In this document: one piece after another, positions 27,256 to 35,782 of the stretch | Layout: the number at the start of each line of letters is the position of its first letter | Numbering within the stretch: position 1 is the stretch's first letter | Assembly (NCBI GenBank): GCA_040112665.1 | Contig: CP157796.1 | Span: 2,939,501 to 3,003,500 of the forward strand | Length of the DNA stretch: 64,000 nt | Direction of reading: 5' to 3' | Origin: Oceanicaulis sp. | GTDB taxonomy: Bacteria; Pseudomonadota; Alphaproteobacteria; Caulobacterales; Maricaulaceae | The notes under the pieces: generated by a model | The model's database searches: none | Seen by the model: only the letters and a program-made list of their open reading frames with translations | What the model was told of the DNA's origin: nothing | Translations under genes and position numbers: made by a program

Positions 27256-28272
27256 CTAGCCCTTGAAGTGCTTGGCGAGCTTCAGGCCCTGGGCCTGATA
27301 GTTCGAGCCGGTGACGCCGTAGGGCGTGTCGACCGCGCCGGCCATGGGTTCGTAAACGAGGCGGGCGACGGGCTGGCCGTGTTCGAGGATGAAGGGCACG
27401 TCGCGCCCCCTCACCTCCAGCACGGCCCGGGACCCGGCGCCGCCGGCCGCGTCCACGCCGAATCCGGGATCGAAGAAGCCGGCGTAATGGGCGCGGAACT
27501 CCCCGATTTCGGGCGCGATGGGCGCCATCTCGGCGGCTTCCTCGATGGGGACGGTCACCGCTTCGCGGCTCGCCAGGATGTAGAACTCGCCCGGATCGAG
27601 CACGATGCGGCCGTCCGGCGCGTGCAGCGGCTCCCAGTATTCGGAGGGATCGTGCGCGCCGGGTTTGGACAGCTCGACCAGCGGCGCATGCCGCTTGGCG
27701 CGCCAGCCCGCCGCCTGACCGCCGCGGTCGAGATCGACCGACAGCGTGATCGAGCGCGAAGGCCGGTGCGCGCCGCGCCGCAGGCGCACCTGCACCACCC
27801 GGTCGCCGGGCCGGGCGAGCACCGAAAAGGTGCGCGGGGCGATCTCGACATAGAGCGGTCCGGCGTATCCTTCGGGCAATTGGTCGAACGCGGTCGCGCC
27901 GTCGCCGATCACGCGGGTGAAGACGTCCAGCCGCCCGGTGGAGCTTTTGGGATTGGCCGCAGCGCTGACCCCGCGCGGCAGAGCCAGGCGCTCCTCGAGC
28001 TCGGCGAGATAGACGCAGCCGGTCTCCAGCACCGCGCCGCCCTCGAGGTCGAGCTCGTGCATGACCAGCCCCTCGCCCAGCCGGTCGGCGACCCGCCGCC
28101 CGGCGCCCGGCAGAAAGCTCGCGCGCAGCCGCCAGACCCGCCGGGCGAGCCGCAGATCGAGGCTGGCGGGCTGGATCTGCCCGGGCTCCAGCGCGCGGCC
28201 GGTCTCGATCACGCCGGACTCCGCGGCGTCGGCGAGGGCGCGGTCGGGCAGGATGCCGGGCTGGTCGGTCAT
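27256..28272 (-). CDS. dcd: dCTP deaminase, long alphaproteobacterial form
   Basis: The enzyme deaminates dCTP to dUTP, the main source of dUMP for thymidylate synthesis. The 338-residue protein is about twice the usual Dcd length and is built of two dUTPase-like jelly-roll halves. The N-terminal half has IQPASLDLRLARRVWRLRASFLPG and AAANPKSSTGRLDVFTRV. The C-terminal half has GEFYILASREAV, GFFDPGFG and PVARLVYEPM. This layout matches the long DCD family of alphaproteobacteria. Start ATG 28272 is used because the 59 upstream codons are not Dcd-like. It converges with the C5-epimerase-like gene (15-base gap). Confidence 0.88.
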   Translation of the reverse strand: MTDQPGILPDRALADAAESGVIETGRALEPGQIQPASLDLRLARRVWRLRASFLPGAGRRVADRLGEGLVMHELDLEGGAVLETGCVYLAELEERLALPRGVSAAANPKSSTGRLDVFTRVIGDGATAFDQLPEGYAGPLYVEIAPRTFSVLARPGDRVVQVRLRRGAHRPSRSITLSVDLDRGGQAAGWRAKRHAPLVELSKPGAHDPSEYWEPLHAPDGRIVLDPGEFYILASREAVTVPIEEAAEMAPIAPEIGEFRAHYAGFFDPGFGVDAAGGAGSRAVLEVRGRDVPFILEHGQPVARLVYEPMAGAVDTPYGVTGSNYQAQGLKLAKHFKG

Positions 28273-28430
28273 CGTCTCTCCGGTGCGGACGGGAATCGCA
28301 GAAATCGGCGTCAGGTCCGAGACTGCACCGGCTGGCGGTTCTGTCCAGCCCGCGGGCGCCCGCCCCGTCTTGCCCGGCGATGCGCTTCGGTGTGAACTGA
28401 AGCCTTGGCGAGCGGCCGGAGGGCCGGGGC

Positions 28431-28823
28431 ATGTATACCGAAGAAACACGCGGCGTGGTGATTACGGTCCGGCCGGCCTATCTCGAGGACGAATCCGATC
28501 CCGAGGCGCAGCGCTGGGTCTGGGCCTATACGGTGGAAATCTCCAATACCGGGGATGCGCCCGTGCGCCTGCTCGAACGCGAATGGCGGATCACCGACGC
28601 GAAGAACCGCACCGAGATCGTGCGCGGCCCCGGCGTGGTCGGCGAGCAGCCCCTGATCGCGCCGGGGCAGCGCTATTCCTACACCTCCGGCGCGCCGCTT
28701 CAGACGCCCTCGGGCTTCATGGCCGGCGCCTATCTGATGGAGCGCGCGGACGGGGTGCGGTTCGACGCCGCCATCCCCGCCTTCGCGCTGGACACGCCCT
28801 TCGGCGGCGCGACGCAGCATTGA
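28431..28823 (+). CDS. apaG: ApaG protein
   Basis: ApaG is a small cytoplasmic beta-sandwich (FN3-like) protein linked to Co/Mg tolerance and diadenosine tetraphosphate levels; its exact activity is not settled. The 130-residue product shows the family core RWVWAYTVEISNTGDAPVRLLEREWRI split over two strands, then GVVGEQPLIAPGQRYSYTSG and GFMAGAYLME. It is divergent from dcd and followed by trkH 31 bases later. Confidence 0.93.
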   Translation: MYTEETRGVVITVRPAYLEDESDPEAQRWVWAYTVEISNTGDAPVRLLEREWRITDAKNRTEIVRGPGVVGEQPLIAPGQRYSYTSGAPLQTPSGFMAGAYLMERADGVRFDAAIPAFALDTPFGGATQH

Positions 28824-28854
28824 CAAGCCGTAGCGCCCGACCCAAACGCCCGGC

Positions 28855-30312
28855 ATGACCGACTCCGCGCGCACCGTGCTGTTCGTCCTGGGCGTGCTGA
28901 TGGCCGCCCTGTCCGCAGCGATGCTGGCGCCGGCGATCGCCGACCTCAACGACGACACCGAAGCCGCGCACGCGTTTTTCGGCTCGGCGCTGGCGGGCCT
29001 GGCCGTGGGCGGGGTGATGACGCTGTCGGGCCGGGGCACCGACAAGCGGCTGAGCGCGCGCGGGGCGATCATCCTCACGGGCGGAAGCTGGGCGATGCTG
29101 GCGCTCGCCTCCGCGGTGCCGCTGAAGCTCGCCCTGCCCTGGCTGAGCTGGACCGACGCGATCTTCGAGGCGACCTCGGGGATCACCACCACCGGCGCGA
29201 CCGTGCTGGTGGGACTTCAGGACCTGCCCGCGGGCGTGCTGCTCTGGCGTTCGATCCTGCAATGGATCGGCGGGATCGGGATCATCGTCACCGCGATGGC
29301 GATCTGGCCGCTTTTGGGGATCGGCGGCATGCAGCTGTTCCGGCTTGAAAGCTCGGACACCAGCGAGAAGGCGCTGCCGCGCGTGGGCCAGATCGCGGCC
29401 GCTGTCGGCCTTGTCTATCTGGCTCTGACCTTTGCGTGTTTCATGGCCTATGTCGGCACCGGCATGAGCCCGTTTCAGGCGGTCAACCATGCGATGACGA
29501 CGGTGGCGACGGGCGGGTTCTCCACCCATGACGCCTCGATCGGCGCGTTCGCGCAGGGCGGGGCGGATCTGGTCGCGCTCGTCTTCATGCTGCTCGCAGG
29601 CCTGCCCTTCGTGCTCTATATCCGCGCAATGCAGGGCCGGCCCGATCTTCTGTTCTTCGACACCCAGGCGCGCACCTTCCTGATCGTCGCGCTGGTCGCA
29701 GCCGCCAGCCTCACCGTCCTGCTCATGGCGACGAACACCACCGACGCCTCAGGGCTTCCCGCCTGGCGCATCGCGGCGGTGAACGGGGTGAGCGTGCTCA
29801 CCGGCACGGGCTACGCCTCGACCGATTTCTGGGCCTGGGGCGGAGGCGCGGCGGCGATCTTCTTCATCCTGATGTTCATCGGGGGCTGCGCGGGCTCGAC
29901 CACCTGCTCGGTGAAGATCTTCCGCTATCAGATCGCGGCCAGCGCGATGAAGGCCTATATCGCCCAGTACGCCCGGCCCCACGCGGTGAAACCGATCCGC
30001 TATCGCGGCCAGGTGGTGCCCGACGAGACGGTGCGATCGGTGCTGGGCTTTTTCTTCCTGTTTTTCGGGACCTTCGCGGTCTCCGCAGCGCTCCTGGCGT
30101 TCATCGGTCTCGACACCGTCACGGCGATCTCGGGCGCGGCGACGACGGTGGCCAATGTCGGCCCGGGCCTGGGGCCCATCATCGGCCCGGCGGGCAGTTT
30201 TCAACCCCTGCCCGACGCAGCGAAATGGATCATGACCCTGACCATGCTCGCCGGCCGGCTGGAGATCATGGTGATGCTGGTCATGCTCGCGCCGGGGTTC
30301 TGGCGGAGATAG
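28855..30312 (+). CDS. trkH: Trk-type potassium uptake protein TrkH
   Basis: TrkH is the inner-membrane pore subunit of Trk K+ uptake, gated by TrkA. The 485-residue protein has about ten membrane helices and four selectivity-filter repeats: SGITTTGATV, VATGGFSTHD, LTGTGYASTD and ANVGPGLG. A regulatory TrkA gene is not in the window. The gene ends four bases before the end of hslO, on the opposite strand. Confidence 0.93.
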   Translation: MTDSARTVLFVLGVLMAALSAAMLAPAIADLNDDTEAAHAFFGSALAGLAVGGVMTLSGRGTDKRLSARGAIILTGGSWAMLALASAVPLKLALPWLSWTDAIFEATSGITTTGATVLVGLQDLPAGVLLWRSILQWIGGIGIIVTAMAIWPLLGIGGMQLFRLESSDTSEKALPRVGQIAAAVGLVYLALTFACFMAYVGTGMSPFQAVNHAMTTVATGGFSTHDASIGAFAQGGADLVALVFMLLAGLPFVLYIRAMQGRPDLLFFDTQARTFLIVALVAAASLTVLLMATNTTDASGLPAWRIAAVNGVSVLTGTGYASTDFWAWGGGAAAIFFILMFIGGCAGSTTCSVKIFRYQIAASAMKAYIAQYARPHAVKPIRYRGQVVPDETVRSVLGFFFLFFGTFAVSAALLAFIGLDTVTAISGAATTVANVGPGLGPIIGPAGSFQPLPDAAKWIMTLTMLAGRLEIMVMLVMLAPGFWRR

Positions 30313-30316
30313 GCGC

Positions 30317-31300
30317 TCAATCGTTCGCCTTGCCGGCCTGGTCGATCTCCTCGGCGGAGAAGGCCCATTCGCGATTGCAGTACTCGCAGGTCATCGCGAC
30401 CGTGCCGTCCTGCCGGCTCATATGCTCGCGGTCTTCGCTGGGAAAGCGGGCGAGCAGTTCGGCCAGGCGTTCGCGCTCGCAGGTGCAGCGGCGCTCGACC
30501 GGCCGGCTTTCCTCGATGCGCACGCCCTCTTCGTGGAAGAGGCGGTAAAGAAGCCGGCCCGAGCTGACGGACGGATCGATCAGCTCGTCGTCTTCCAGCG
30601 TGTCGAACAGGGCGCGCGCATGGTCGAAGTCCGCGCTGGCGTCGCCGCGCGCCTCGTCGCCGGCGATGCGCTGGATCAGCGCGCCGCCCGCCCGCCACAG
30701 GGTCTGGCCGCCCTCGAGCATCTGACGGCCGACCGCCAGGCGCAGGCGCGAGGGCACCTGTTCGGACTGGGCGAAATAGTGCTCGGCGCTGTGCAGAAGG
30801 CTGTCGCCGGAGATTTCCGTGACGCCCTGATAGCGCTCCATGCCGGGGCCGGGATCGACGGTCATGGCGAAATGCCCGCCGCCCAGCAGCATCTCCGCGC
30901 CCACCGGGCCGCCATGGACGGTCTCAAGCGTCTTCACCCGGTCGGCGTCGAACTTGGCGTAGCCGCGTACGCCCTCTCCGGGCACGTAGTCGGCGACCAC
31001 GAAAGCCACCGCGCCCTCGCCCTCGACCTGCCGGCCGGTCGAGCCGGGCCCCGAGGCCTGAACGATCAGCTTGCCCTTGAACTTCAGGGAGTCCCCGATC
31101 AGCGCGGCGATCAGCGCCGCCTCGCCGATCAGCCGGGCGACGCTTTCGGGATAGTCATGGGAGGACAGGATCAGGTCCGCGGTCCTGCCCAGGCGCACGA
31201 CGCGGCCGCGTACCGACCGGCCCTCCAGCTGGAAGGTCGTCACGCTGTCGTCGCCGGCGCCGAAATCGTCCGGCGCGGGGGTGAACCCGTCCTCGGCCAT
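30317..31300 (-). CDS. hslO: Redox-regulated chaperone Hsp33
   Basis: Hsp33 is a cytoplasmic holdase that is activated when its zinc-bound cysteines are oxidised. The 327-residue product has the N-terminal substrate-binding domain (RTADLILSSHDYPESVARLIGEA region) and the C-terminal redox switch with a CxC pair (RRCTCERE) and a CxxC pair (TCEYCNRE). The gene begins 17 bases after argD and is likely co-transcribed with it. In several relatives argF stands between argD and hslO, but not here. Confidence 0.94.
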   Translation of the reverse strand: MAEDGFTPAPDDFGAGDDSVTTFQLEGRSVRGRVVRLGRTADLILSSHDYPESVARLIGEAALIAALIGDSLKFKGKLIVQASGPGSTGRQVEGEGAVAFVVADYVPGEGVRGYAKFDADRVKTLETVHGGPVGAEMLLGGGHFAMTVDPGPGMERYQGVTEISGDSLLHSAEHYFAQSEQVPSRLRLAVGRQMLEGGQTLWRAGGALIQRIAGDEARGDASADFDHARALFDTLEDDELIDPSVSSGRLLYRLFHEEGVRIEESRPVERRCTCERERLAELLARFPSEDREHMSRQDGTVAMTCEYCNREWAFSAEEIDQAGKAND

Positions 31301-31317
31301 GAAGCTCCCTTCGGCGG

Positions 31318-32511
31318 TCAGGCCGCCTTCTCGCGCTTGAGCCCGCCCAGCGCCTTGTCCAGCGCGTCGACGGCGGTGCGGACATGGTCCTCGCCGATGA
31401 TCAGCGGCGGGGCCAGGCGCGCGACATTGTCGCCGGCCGCGCCCATCAGAAGCTTATGCTCACGCGCGGCGGCGGCCAGCGTCTTGTTCACATAGCCCTC
31501 AGCCAGCTTCAGCCCGACCAGAAGGCCGCGGCCGCGCACTTCCTCGATCTTGTCGGAATGGGCGTCGGCGAGGCCGGCCAGCTGCTGGCGCAGCGTGTTG
31601 GAGACATCCACCACGTGCTGCAGGAAGTCGGGTTTCGACAGCTCGTCATAGACGACATTGCCCACCGCCATGGCCAGCGGGTTGCCGCCGAAGGTCGAGC
31701 CGTGGGTGCCCACGACCATGTGCGCGCCGGCCGCGTCGGTGGTCAGGCACGCGCCCATCGGGAAGCCACCGCCCACGCCCTTGGCCACGGCCATGATGTC
31801 GGGCGCGGCGGTCTCGGCCCATTCATGCGCCCAGAGCTTGCCGGTCCGGCCCGCACCGCACTGCACTTCGTCGTAGATGAGCAGGATGCCGCGCTCGTCG
31901 CACAGCTCGCGCAGGCCGCGCAGGCAGACGTCGGGAACGGCGCGCACGCCGCCCTCGCCCTGCACCGGCTCGATGCAGATCGCCGCGGTCTCCTCGGTGA
32001 TCGCCGCGCGCAGCGCGTCGTGATCGCCGAACGGGACCTGGTCGAAGCCCTCCATGCGCGGGCCGAAGCCTTCGAGATACTTCTCGTTGCCGCCCGCGTT
32101 GATCGCTCCGAAAGTCCGGCCGTGGAAGGCGCCGGTCACGGTGATGATGCGATACCGGTCGGGCCGGCCGTTGGCGTAGTGGTAATGGCGCGCGGTCTTC
32201 AGCGCGCACTCCATCGCCTCGGCCCCGGAATTGGTGAAGAACACCCGGTCGGCGAAGCTGTCGCGGCAGTATTTCTCGGCCAGCTCGATCTGGCCGGGCA
32301 CGCGGAACATGTTGGAGGTGTGCCACAGCTTCTCGGCCTGCTCCTTCAGCGCGGCGACCGCCTTGGGGTGGGCGTGGCCCAGCCCGTTCACGGCGATGCC
32401 GGAGATGAAGTCGAGATACTTGTCGCCGCCCTTTTCGTGCAGCCAGACGCCCTCCCCGCGCACGAAATCGAGGTTCGGCGGGGCGTAGGTGTCCATAAGC
32501 GGTGCGGGCAT
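31318..32511 (-). CDS. argD: Acetylornithine (class III) aminotransferase
   Basis: ArgD transfers an amino group from glutamate to N-acetylglutamate semialdehyde in arginine synthesis; it can also serve lysine synthesis. The 397-residue PLP enzyme shows FTNSGAEAMECALKTAR, the strand EPVQGEGG, LLIYDEVQCGAGRTG and the PLP-binding lysine in MAVAKGVGGGFPMGA. ATG 32511 has a CGGAG site upstream; ATG 32496 is an alternative. The family is hard to separate from succinylornithine or ornithine aminotransferases, but context with hslO favours ArgD. Confidence 0.9.
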   Translation of the reverse strand: MPAPLMDTYAPPNLDFVRGEGVWLHEKGGDKYLDFISGIAVNGLGHAHPKAVAALKEQAEKLWHTSNMFRVPGQIELAEKYCRDSFADRVFFTNSGAEAMECALKTARHYHYANGRPDRYRIITVTGAFHGRTFGAINAGGNEKYLEGFGPRMEGFDQVPFGDHDALRAAITEETAAICIEPVQGEGGVRAVPDVCLRGLRELCDERGILLIYDEVQCGAGRTGKLWAHEWAETAAPDIMAVAKGVGGGFPMGACLTTDAAGAHMVVGTHGSTFGGNPLAMAVGNVVYDELSKPDFLQHVVDVSNTLRQQLAGLADAHSDKIEEVRGRGLLVGLKLAEGYVNKTLAAAAREHKLLMGAAGDNVARLAPPLIIGEDHVRTAVDALDKALGGLKREKAA

Positions 32512-32567
32512 GGAGAACTCCGTAGGCGAAAGTGAAAACGAACGGCCCTGATCTAGGCCGGACCGGC

Positions 32568-33416
32568 TCAATCCTTCAAGCGCCAGCCTGAGCGCAGCAG
32601 CATCCAGCTGGCGATCAGAAGCGCGATATTGATCACCGCCGCGGTCACCGCCCCGATCCAGAGCACCGAGTCGTGCGCGCCGATGAAGCCGTAGCGGAAC
32701 CCGTCGATCAGGAAGAAGACCGGGTTGAGATGGCTGATCGTGTAGAAGGGCTCGGGCAGGATCTCCACCGAGTAGAAGGTGCCCGACAGGAAGGCGAGCG
32801 GCATGATGACGAAGTTCGTGATCACCGCCAGATGGTCGAATTTTTCCGCCCACAGCCCGGCGATCACCCCGATCATCGAGAACATCGCCGCCGCGCTCAG
32901 CCCGAAATAGAGCACCGCCCACAGGTTCGAGATCGACATGTCGACGAACGGCGCGACAGCCAGGCCGGTGGCGAGCGCCACGATCGCGCCCCGGGTCACC
33001 GCTCCGCCGATGAAGGCCGCGGCGAGCTCGCCCGGCGAGAGCGGCGGCATCAGGAAGTCGACATGATTGCCCTGGACCTTGGCGACGATCAGCGAGCTCG
33101 ACGAGTTCGCAAAGGCATTGTTGAGCACGCCCAGCATCACCAGGCCCGGCGCGAGGAAGCTTGCGAAATCGACGCCCATCATCTCCCCGCGCCGCGATCC
33201 GATCGCGAGCGAGAAGACCATCATGTACAGAAGGCTGGTCGCGACCGGGGCGAGCACGGTCTGGAAGCTCACCTTCAGGAAGCGCCGCACCTCCTTTTTG
33301 TAGAGCGTCCAGAGCCCCAGCCAGTTGACCGCGCCCAGCGCCCGCGGCTGCGGGGCCGTCGGGGCGGTGTCCGAAACGAGATCGTCGGGACGGGACGGGG
33401 CGGCTTGGTCGGCCAT
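32568..33416 (-). CDS. ABC-2 type transporter permease
   Basis: This 282-residue membrane protein of the ABC-2 export family has six helices (TVLAPVATSLLYMMVFSLAIG; FLAPGLVMLGVLNNAF; and others) and the typical SNLWAVLYF, LPEPFYTISHLNPVFFLIDGFRYG stretches. Such permeases export drugs, polysaccharides or other molecules with a separate ATPase. No ATPase gene is next to it; it must be elsewhere, or co-transcribed outside this view. Start ATG 33416 has a CGGAG site; the frame is open to 33455. A GANTC site lies at 33421-33425 just upstream. Confidence 0.85.
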   Translation of the reverse strand: MADQAAPSRPDDLVSDTAPTAPQPRALGAVNWLGLWTLYKKEVRRFLKVSFQTVLAPVATSLLYMMVFSLAIGSRRGEMMGVDFASFLAPGLVMLGVLNNAFANSSSSLIVAKVQGNHVDFLMPPLSPGELAAAFIGGAVTRGAIVALATGLAVAPFVDMSISNLWAVLYFGLSAAAMFSMIGVIAGLWAEKFDHLAVITNFVIMPLAFLSGTFYSVEILPEPFYTISHLNPVFFLIDGFRYGFIGAHDSVLWIGAVTAAVINIALLIASWMLLRSGWRLKD

Positions 33417-33518
33417 GAGCGACTCCGGATCATGCGTGTGGGCGGGCTTTAGCACGGGGCGCGGCGATTTCGCACCCCGGCCGGCGGCGGCTGAGCGCAG
33501 CGGGGGCGCTGCGGCGGC

Positions 33519-33523
33519 GAATC
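33519..33523. promoter_or_regulatory. GANTC (CcrM methylation) site upstream of gcrA
   Basis: GAATC, a match to the GANTC recognised by the CcrM methylase of Caulobacter-like bacteria, lies 175 bases upstream of gcrA and next to the DnaA-box-like site. A second GANTC lies at 33421. GcrA acts with sigma70 at methylated GANTC promoters in Caulobacter. A single 4-specified-base match is weak evidence alone. Confidence 0.35.
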
Positions 33524-33525
33524 AA

Positions 33526-33534
33526 CTATCCACA
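33526..33534. promoter_or_regulatory. DnaA-box-like site upstream of gcrA
   Basis: CTATCCACA differs from the DnaA box TTATNCACA at the first base only. It lies about 165 bases upstream of the gcrA start, within the 281-base spacer between the ABC-2 permease gene and gcrA. In Caulobacter DnaA activates gcrA transcription. Elsewhere in this spacer a TATACT hexamer (33574-33579) and a TTGTGT (33554-33559) are 14 bases apart, too close for a normal promoter. Confidence 0.45.
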
Positions 33535-33697
33535 ACTCAGCGCTCCAGACATCTTGTGTGTCTCAGCTCGCCATATACTGTATCTCGTGTCGCCCCCAAG
33601 ATGTTGGGTTCCACGAAGAACCCGACGCTAGGGGTGGGGCCTGAAATCGGGCCCGGACGTGGATGTGGACAGCGTAACAGGCGAGGAGCGCACCGCC

Positions 33698-34246
33698 ATG
33701 GCGTGGACCGAGGAACGTGTCGAAACCCTGAAAAAGCTGTGGGCTGACGGCCTCAGCGCGAGCCAGATCGCCAAGCAGCTGGGCGGGGTCACCCGCAATG
33801 CGGTGATCGGCAAGGTCCACCGGCTCGGCCTGTCGGGCCGCGCCGCGCCTTCGCGCCCGGCCCGCCGCCCTGCGCCGCGCCCCGCCGCGCCGCGCCAGCC
33901 CAAACCCGCCGCCGCGAAAGCCGTCCCGGTCAAGCCGGCCGCGCCGGTCCAGCGCGAGGCGCGCCCCGCCGCGCAGCTGACCGCCCCGAAAGACGCCCAG
34001 CGGCTGCCCAGCGGCGAATACGCCACGGTGCTGACCTTGCGCGAAGGCATGTGCAAATGGCCGATCGGCGATCCGGCGGGGGCTGAGTTCCGCTTCTGCG
34101 GCCGTCATTCCGGCGCCGGCTCGGCGTATTGCGAAGCGCACGCCGAGCTCGCCTACCAGCCGCAGAACAAGCGCAAGCGCAAGCCGGCCGACGATGCGCG
34201 CGCCGTGCTCGACAGCCTGCAATCGGCGCGGCGGGTCAATTTCTAG
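33698..34246 (+). CDS. gcrA: Cell-cycle regulator GcrA
   Basis: GcrA binds sigma70-RNA polymerase and activates promoters carrying methylated GANTC sites, driving S-phase genes. The 182-residue product begins with the family HTH MAWTEERVETLKKLWADG, SASQIAKQLGGVTRNAVIGK and VHRLGLSGR, followed by a Pro/Ala/Arg-rich linker. The C-terminal sigma-interacting domain has LREGMCKWPIGDP, FRFCGRH and YCEAHAELAYQP. Start ATG 33698 has GAGGAG upstream; the 13 codons before it are not conserved. It is followed by a strong terminator. The upstream DnaA-box-like and GANTC sites fit the Caulobacter circuit. Confidence 0.95.
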   Translation: MAWTEERVETLKKLWADGLSASQIAKQLGGVTRNAVIGKVHRLGLSGRAAPSRPARRPAPRPAAPRQPKPAAAKAVPVKPAAPVQREARPAAQLTAPKDAQRLPSGEYATVLTLREGMCKWPIGDPAGAEFRFCGRHSGAGSAYCEAHAELAYQPQNKRKRKPADDARAVLDSLQSARRVNF

Positions 34247-34270
34247 ACCTGCCGTTTCCGGGAAGGGGGG

Positions 34271-34303
34271 AGAGCCCCGGACGCTGGCGGCGTCCGGGGC
34301 TCT
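34271..34303 (+). terminator. Rho-independent terminator between gcrA and phoB
   Basis: A perfect 14-bp stem (34271-34284 with 34290-34303) closes a five-base loop, with TTCATTTT after it. It lies 25 bases past the gcrA stop and, from the other side, beyond the phoB end. Confidence 0.88.
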
Positions 34304-34321
34304 TCATTTTCAGCCGCCGGG

Positions 34322-35011
34322 CTAGCCCGCCGCGTTGAGCGCGTAGCCGGCCGAGCGCACGGTGCGGATCGGATCGCCGTCGCCGGCCTTGTTCAGCGCC
34401 TTGCGCAGCCGGCCGATATGCACGTCCACGGTGCGCGCCTCGACATAGACGTCCGAGCCCCAGACCGCGTCGAGCAGCTGCTCGCGCGAGAACACCCGGC
34501 CGGGATGCTGCATGAGATAGTCGAGCAGGCGGAACTCGGTGGGGCCGAGATGCACCTCGGTCTCGAGCCGCGTCACGCGATGGGCCACGCGGTCGATGAC
34601 GATGTCGCCGACGCTGACCCGGTCTTCGGCCAGGCCCGGCCGGATCCGGCGCAGCACAGCGCGGATGCGCGCGAACAGCTCTTTCATCAGGAACGGCTTG
34701 ACGATGTAGTCGTCCGCCCCGGTGTCGAGCCCGCGGATGCGGTCGGCTTCCTCGCCGCGCGCGGTCAGCATGACGATCGGCAGATTGCGCGTCTCCTGGC
34801 GCGAGCGCAGGCGGCGGCAGACCTCGATGCCGGAGATCTTCGGCAGCATCCAGTCCAGCACGACGACGTCGGGCTGACGCTCCTCGACCAGCATCATCGC
34901 CTCCTCGCCGTCTGCGGCGACGGAGACGCGGAAGCCTTCCTTCTTGAGATTGTACTGGAGGAGCTCTGCGAGAGCGTCCTCATCCTCGACGACCAAGACG
35001 TGCGGCTGCAT
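34322..35011 (-). CDS. phoB: Phosphate regulon response regulator PhoB
   Basis: PhoB is the OmpR-type response regulator phosphorylated by PhoR under phosphate limitation; it binds Pho boxes. The 229-residue product has the receiver domain with phospho-acceptor D53 (VVVLDWMLP), lysine in DYIVKPF, and a winged-helix DNA-binding domain (PTEFRLLDYLMQHPGRVFSRE part, RTVDVHIGRLRKAL). Start ATG 35011 is used; longer frames extend into phoU. It is the last gene of the pst-pho unit, 17 bases after phoU. Confidence 0.95.
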   Translation of the reverse strand: MQPHVLVVEDEDALAELLQYNLKKEGFRVSVAADGEEAMMLVEERQPDVVVLDWMLPKISGIEVCRRLRSRQETRNLPIVMLTARGEEADRIRGLDTGADDYIVKPFLMKELFARIRAVLRRIRPGLAEDRVSVGDIVIDRVAHRVTRLETEVHLGPTEFRLLDYLMQHPGRVFSREQLLDAVWGSDVYVEARTVDVHIGRLRKALNKAGDGDPIRTVRSAGYALNAAG

Positions 35012-35028
35012 GGGCCCTGTCCCCCTCC

Positions 35029-35736
35029 CTACGACGTCTCCGGACGCGGACCGCGCGGACGTTCCGACGCGATCTCCCGTCCGGTCACCAGATAGTGGAT
35101 GACCTCGGCGATGTTGGTGGCGTGATCGCCGATACGCTCGAAGTTCTTGGCTATGAATAGCAGGTGCGCGCCCGGCCCGATCAGAGCCGGATCCTCGGCC
35201 ATCGAGGCCACGAGATCGCGGAACAGCGCGTTGTAGTGCTCGTCCACGTCGTCGTCGCGCTCCCACACGCCCACCGCCCTGGCGGTCTCGCCGGTCGAAT
35301 AGGCGTCGAGCACCTGATGGAGATGGCTGAGCACCAGCTTGCCCATCCGGTCCATCGAGGCGGCGAAGGCGGTGGGTTCGCTTTCATTCAGCGTCGGCAC
35401 GCGCCGGGCGACGGATTTGGCCAGATCGCCCACCCGCTCCAGATCAGCGACGATCTTCAGCGCGGCGATGCACACCCGAAGGTCCTGGGCTATCGGCTGG
35501 CGCAGGGCGAGCAGGCGGATGATCTTCTTCTCGATCTGGCGCTGCATGTCGTCGACCTGCACGTCGCGCGCGACGACCGCGGCGGCGAGATCGCCGTCGC
35601 GCGTGGCCGCCGCCTCAAGCGCGTCGGCGACCATCTGCTCGGCCATCCCGCCCATGGCGGAGACGTCCGCAGAGAGCTGTTCGAGCTCTTCGGAGAAGGC
35701 CTTTACGATGTGAGGCGCGTTAACCGTGCCGGGCAT
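35029..35736 (-). CDS. phoU: Phosphate signalling protein PhoU
   Basis: PhoU is a peripheral, all-helical cytoplasmic protein that couples the Pst transporter to PhoR and represses the Pho regulon at high phosphate. The 235-residue product shows two PhoU repeats with the metal-binding E/DxxxD patterns: DLERVGDLAKSVARR in the first and FERIGDHATNIAE in the second. It lies between pstB and phoB, its usual position. Confidence 0.95.
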   Translation of the reverse strand: MPGTVNAPHIVKAFSEELEQLSADVSAMGGMAEQMVADALEAAATRDGDLAAAVVARDVQVDDMQRQIEKKIIRLLALRQPIAQDLRVCIAALKIVADLERVGDLAKSVARRVPTLNESEPTAFAASMDRMGKLVLSHLHQVLDAYSTGETARAVGVWERDDDVDEHYNALFRDLVASMAEDPALIGPGAHLLFIAKNFERIGDHATNIAEVIHYLVTGREIASERPRGPRPETS

Positions 35737-35782
35737 TGGAGCCGCCTTTCGGGCCCTTGTGAAAGCGGGACGTCACGGCGGG

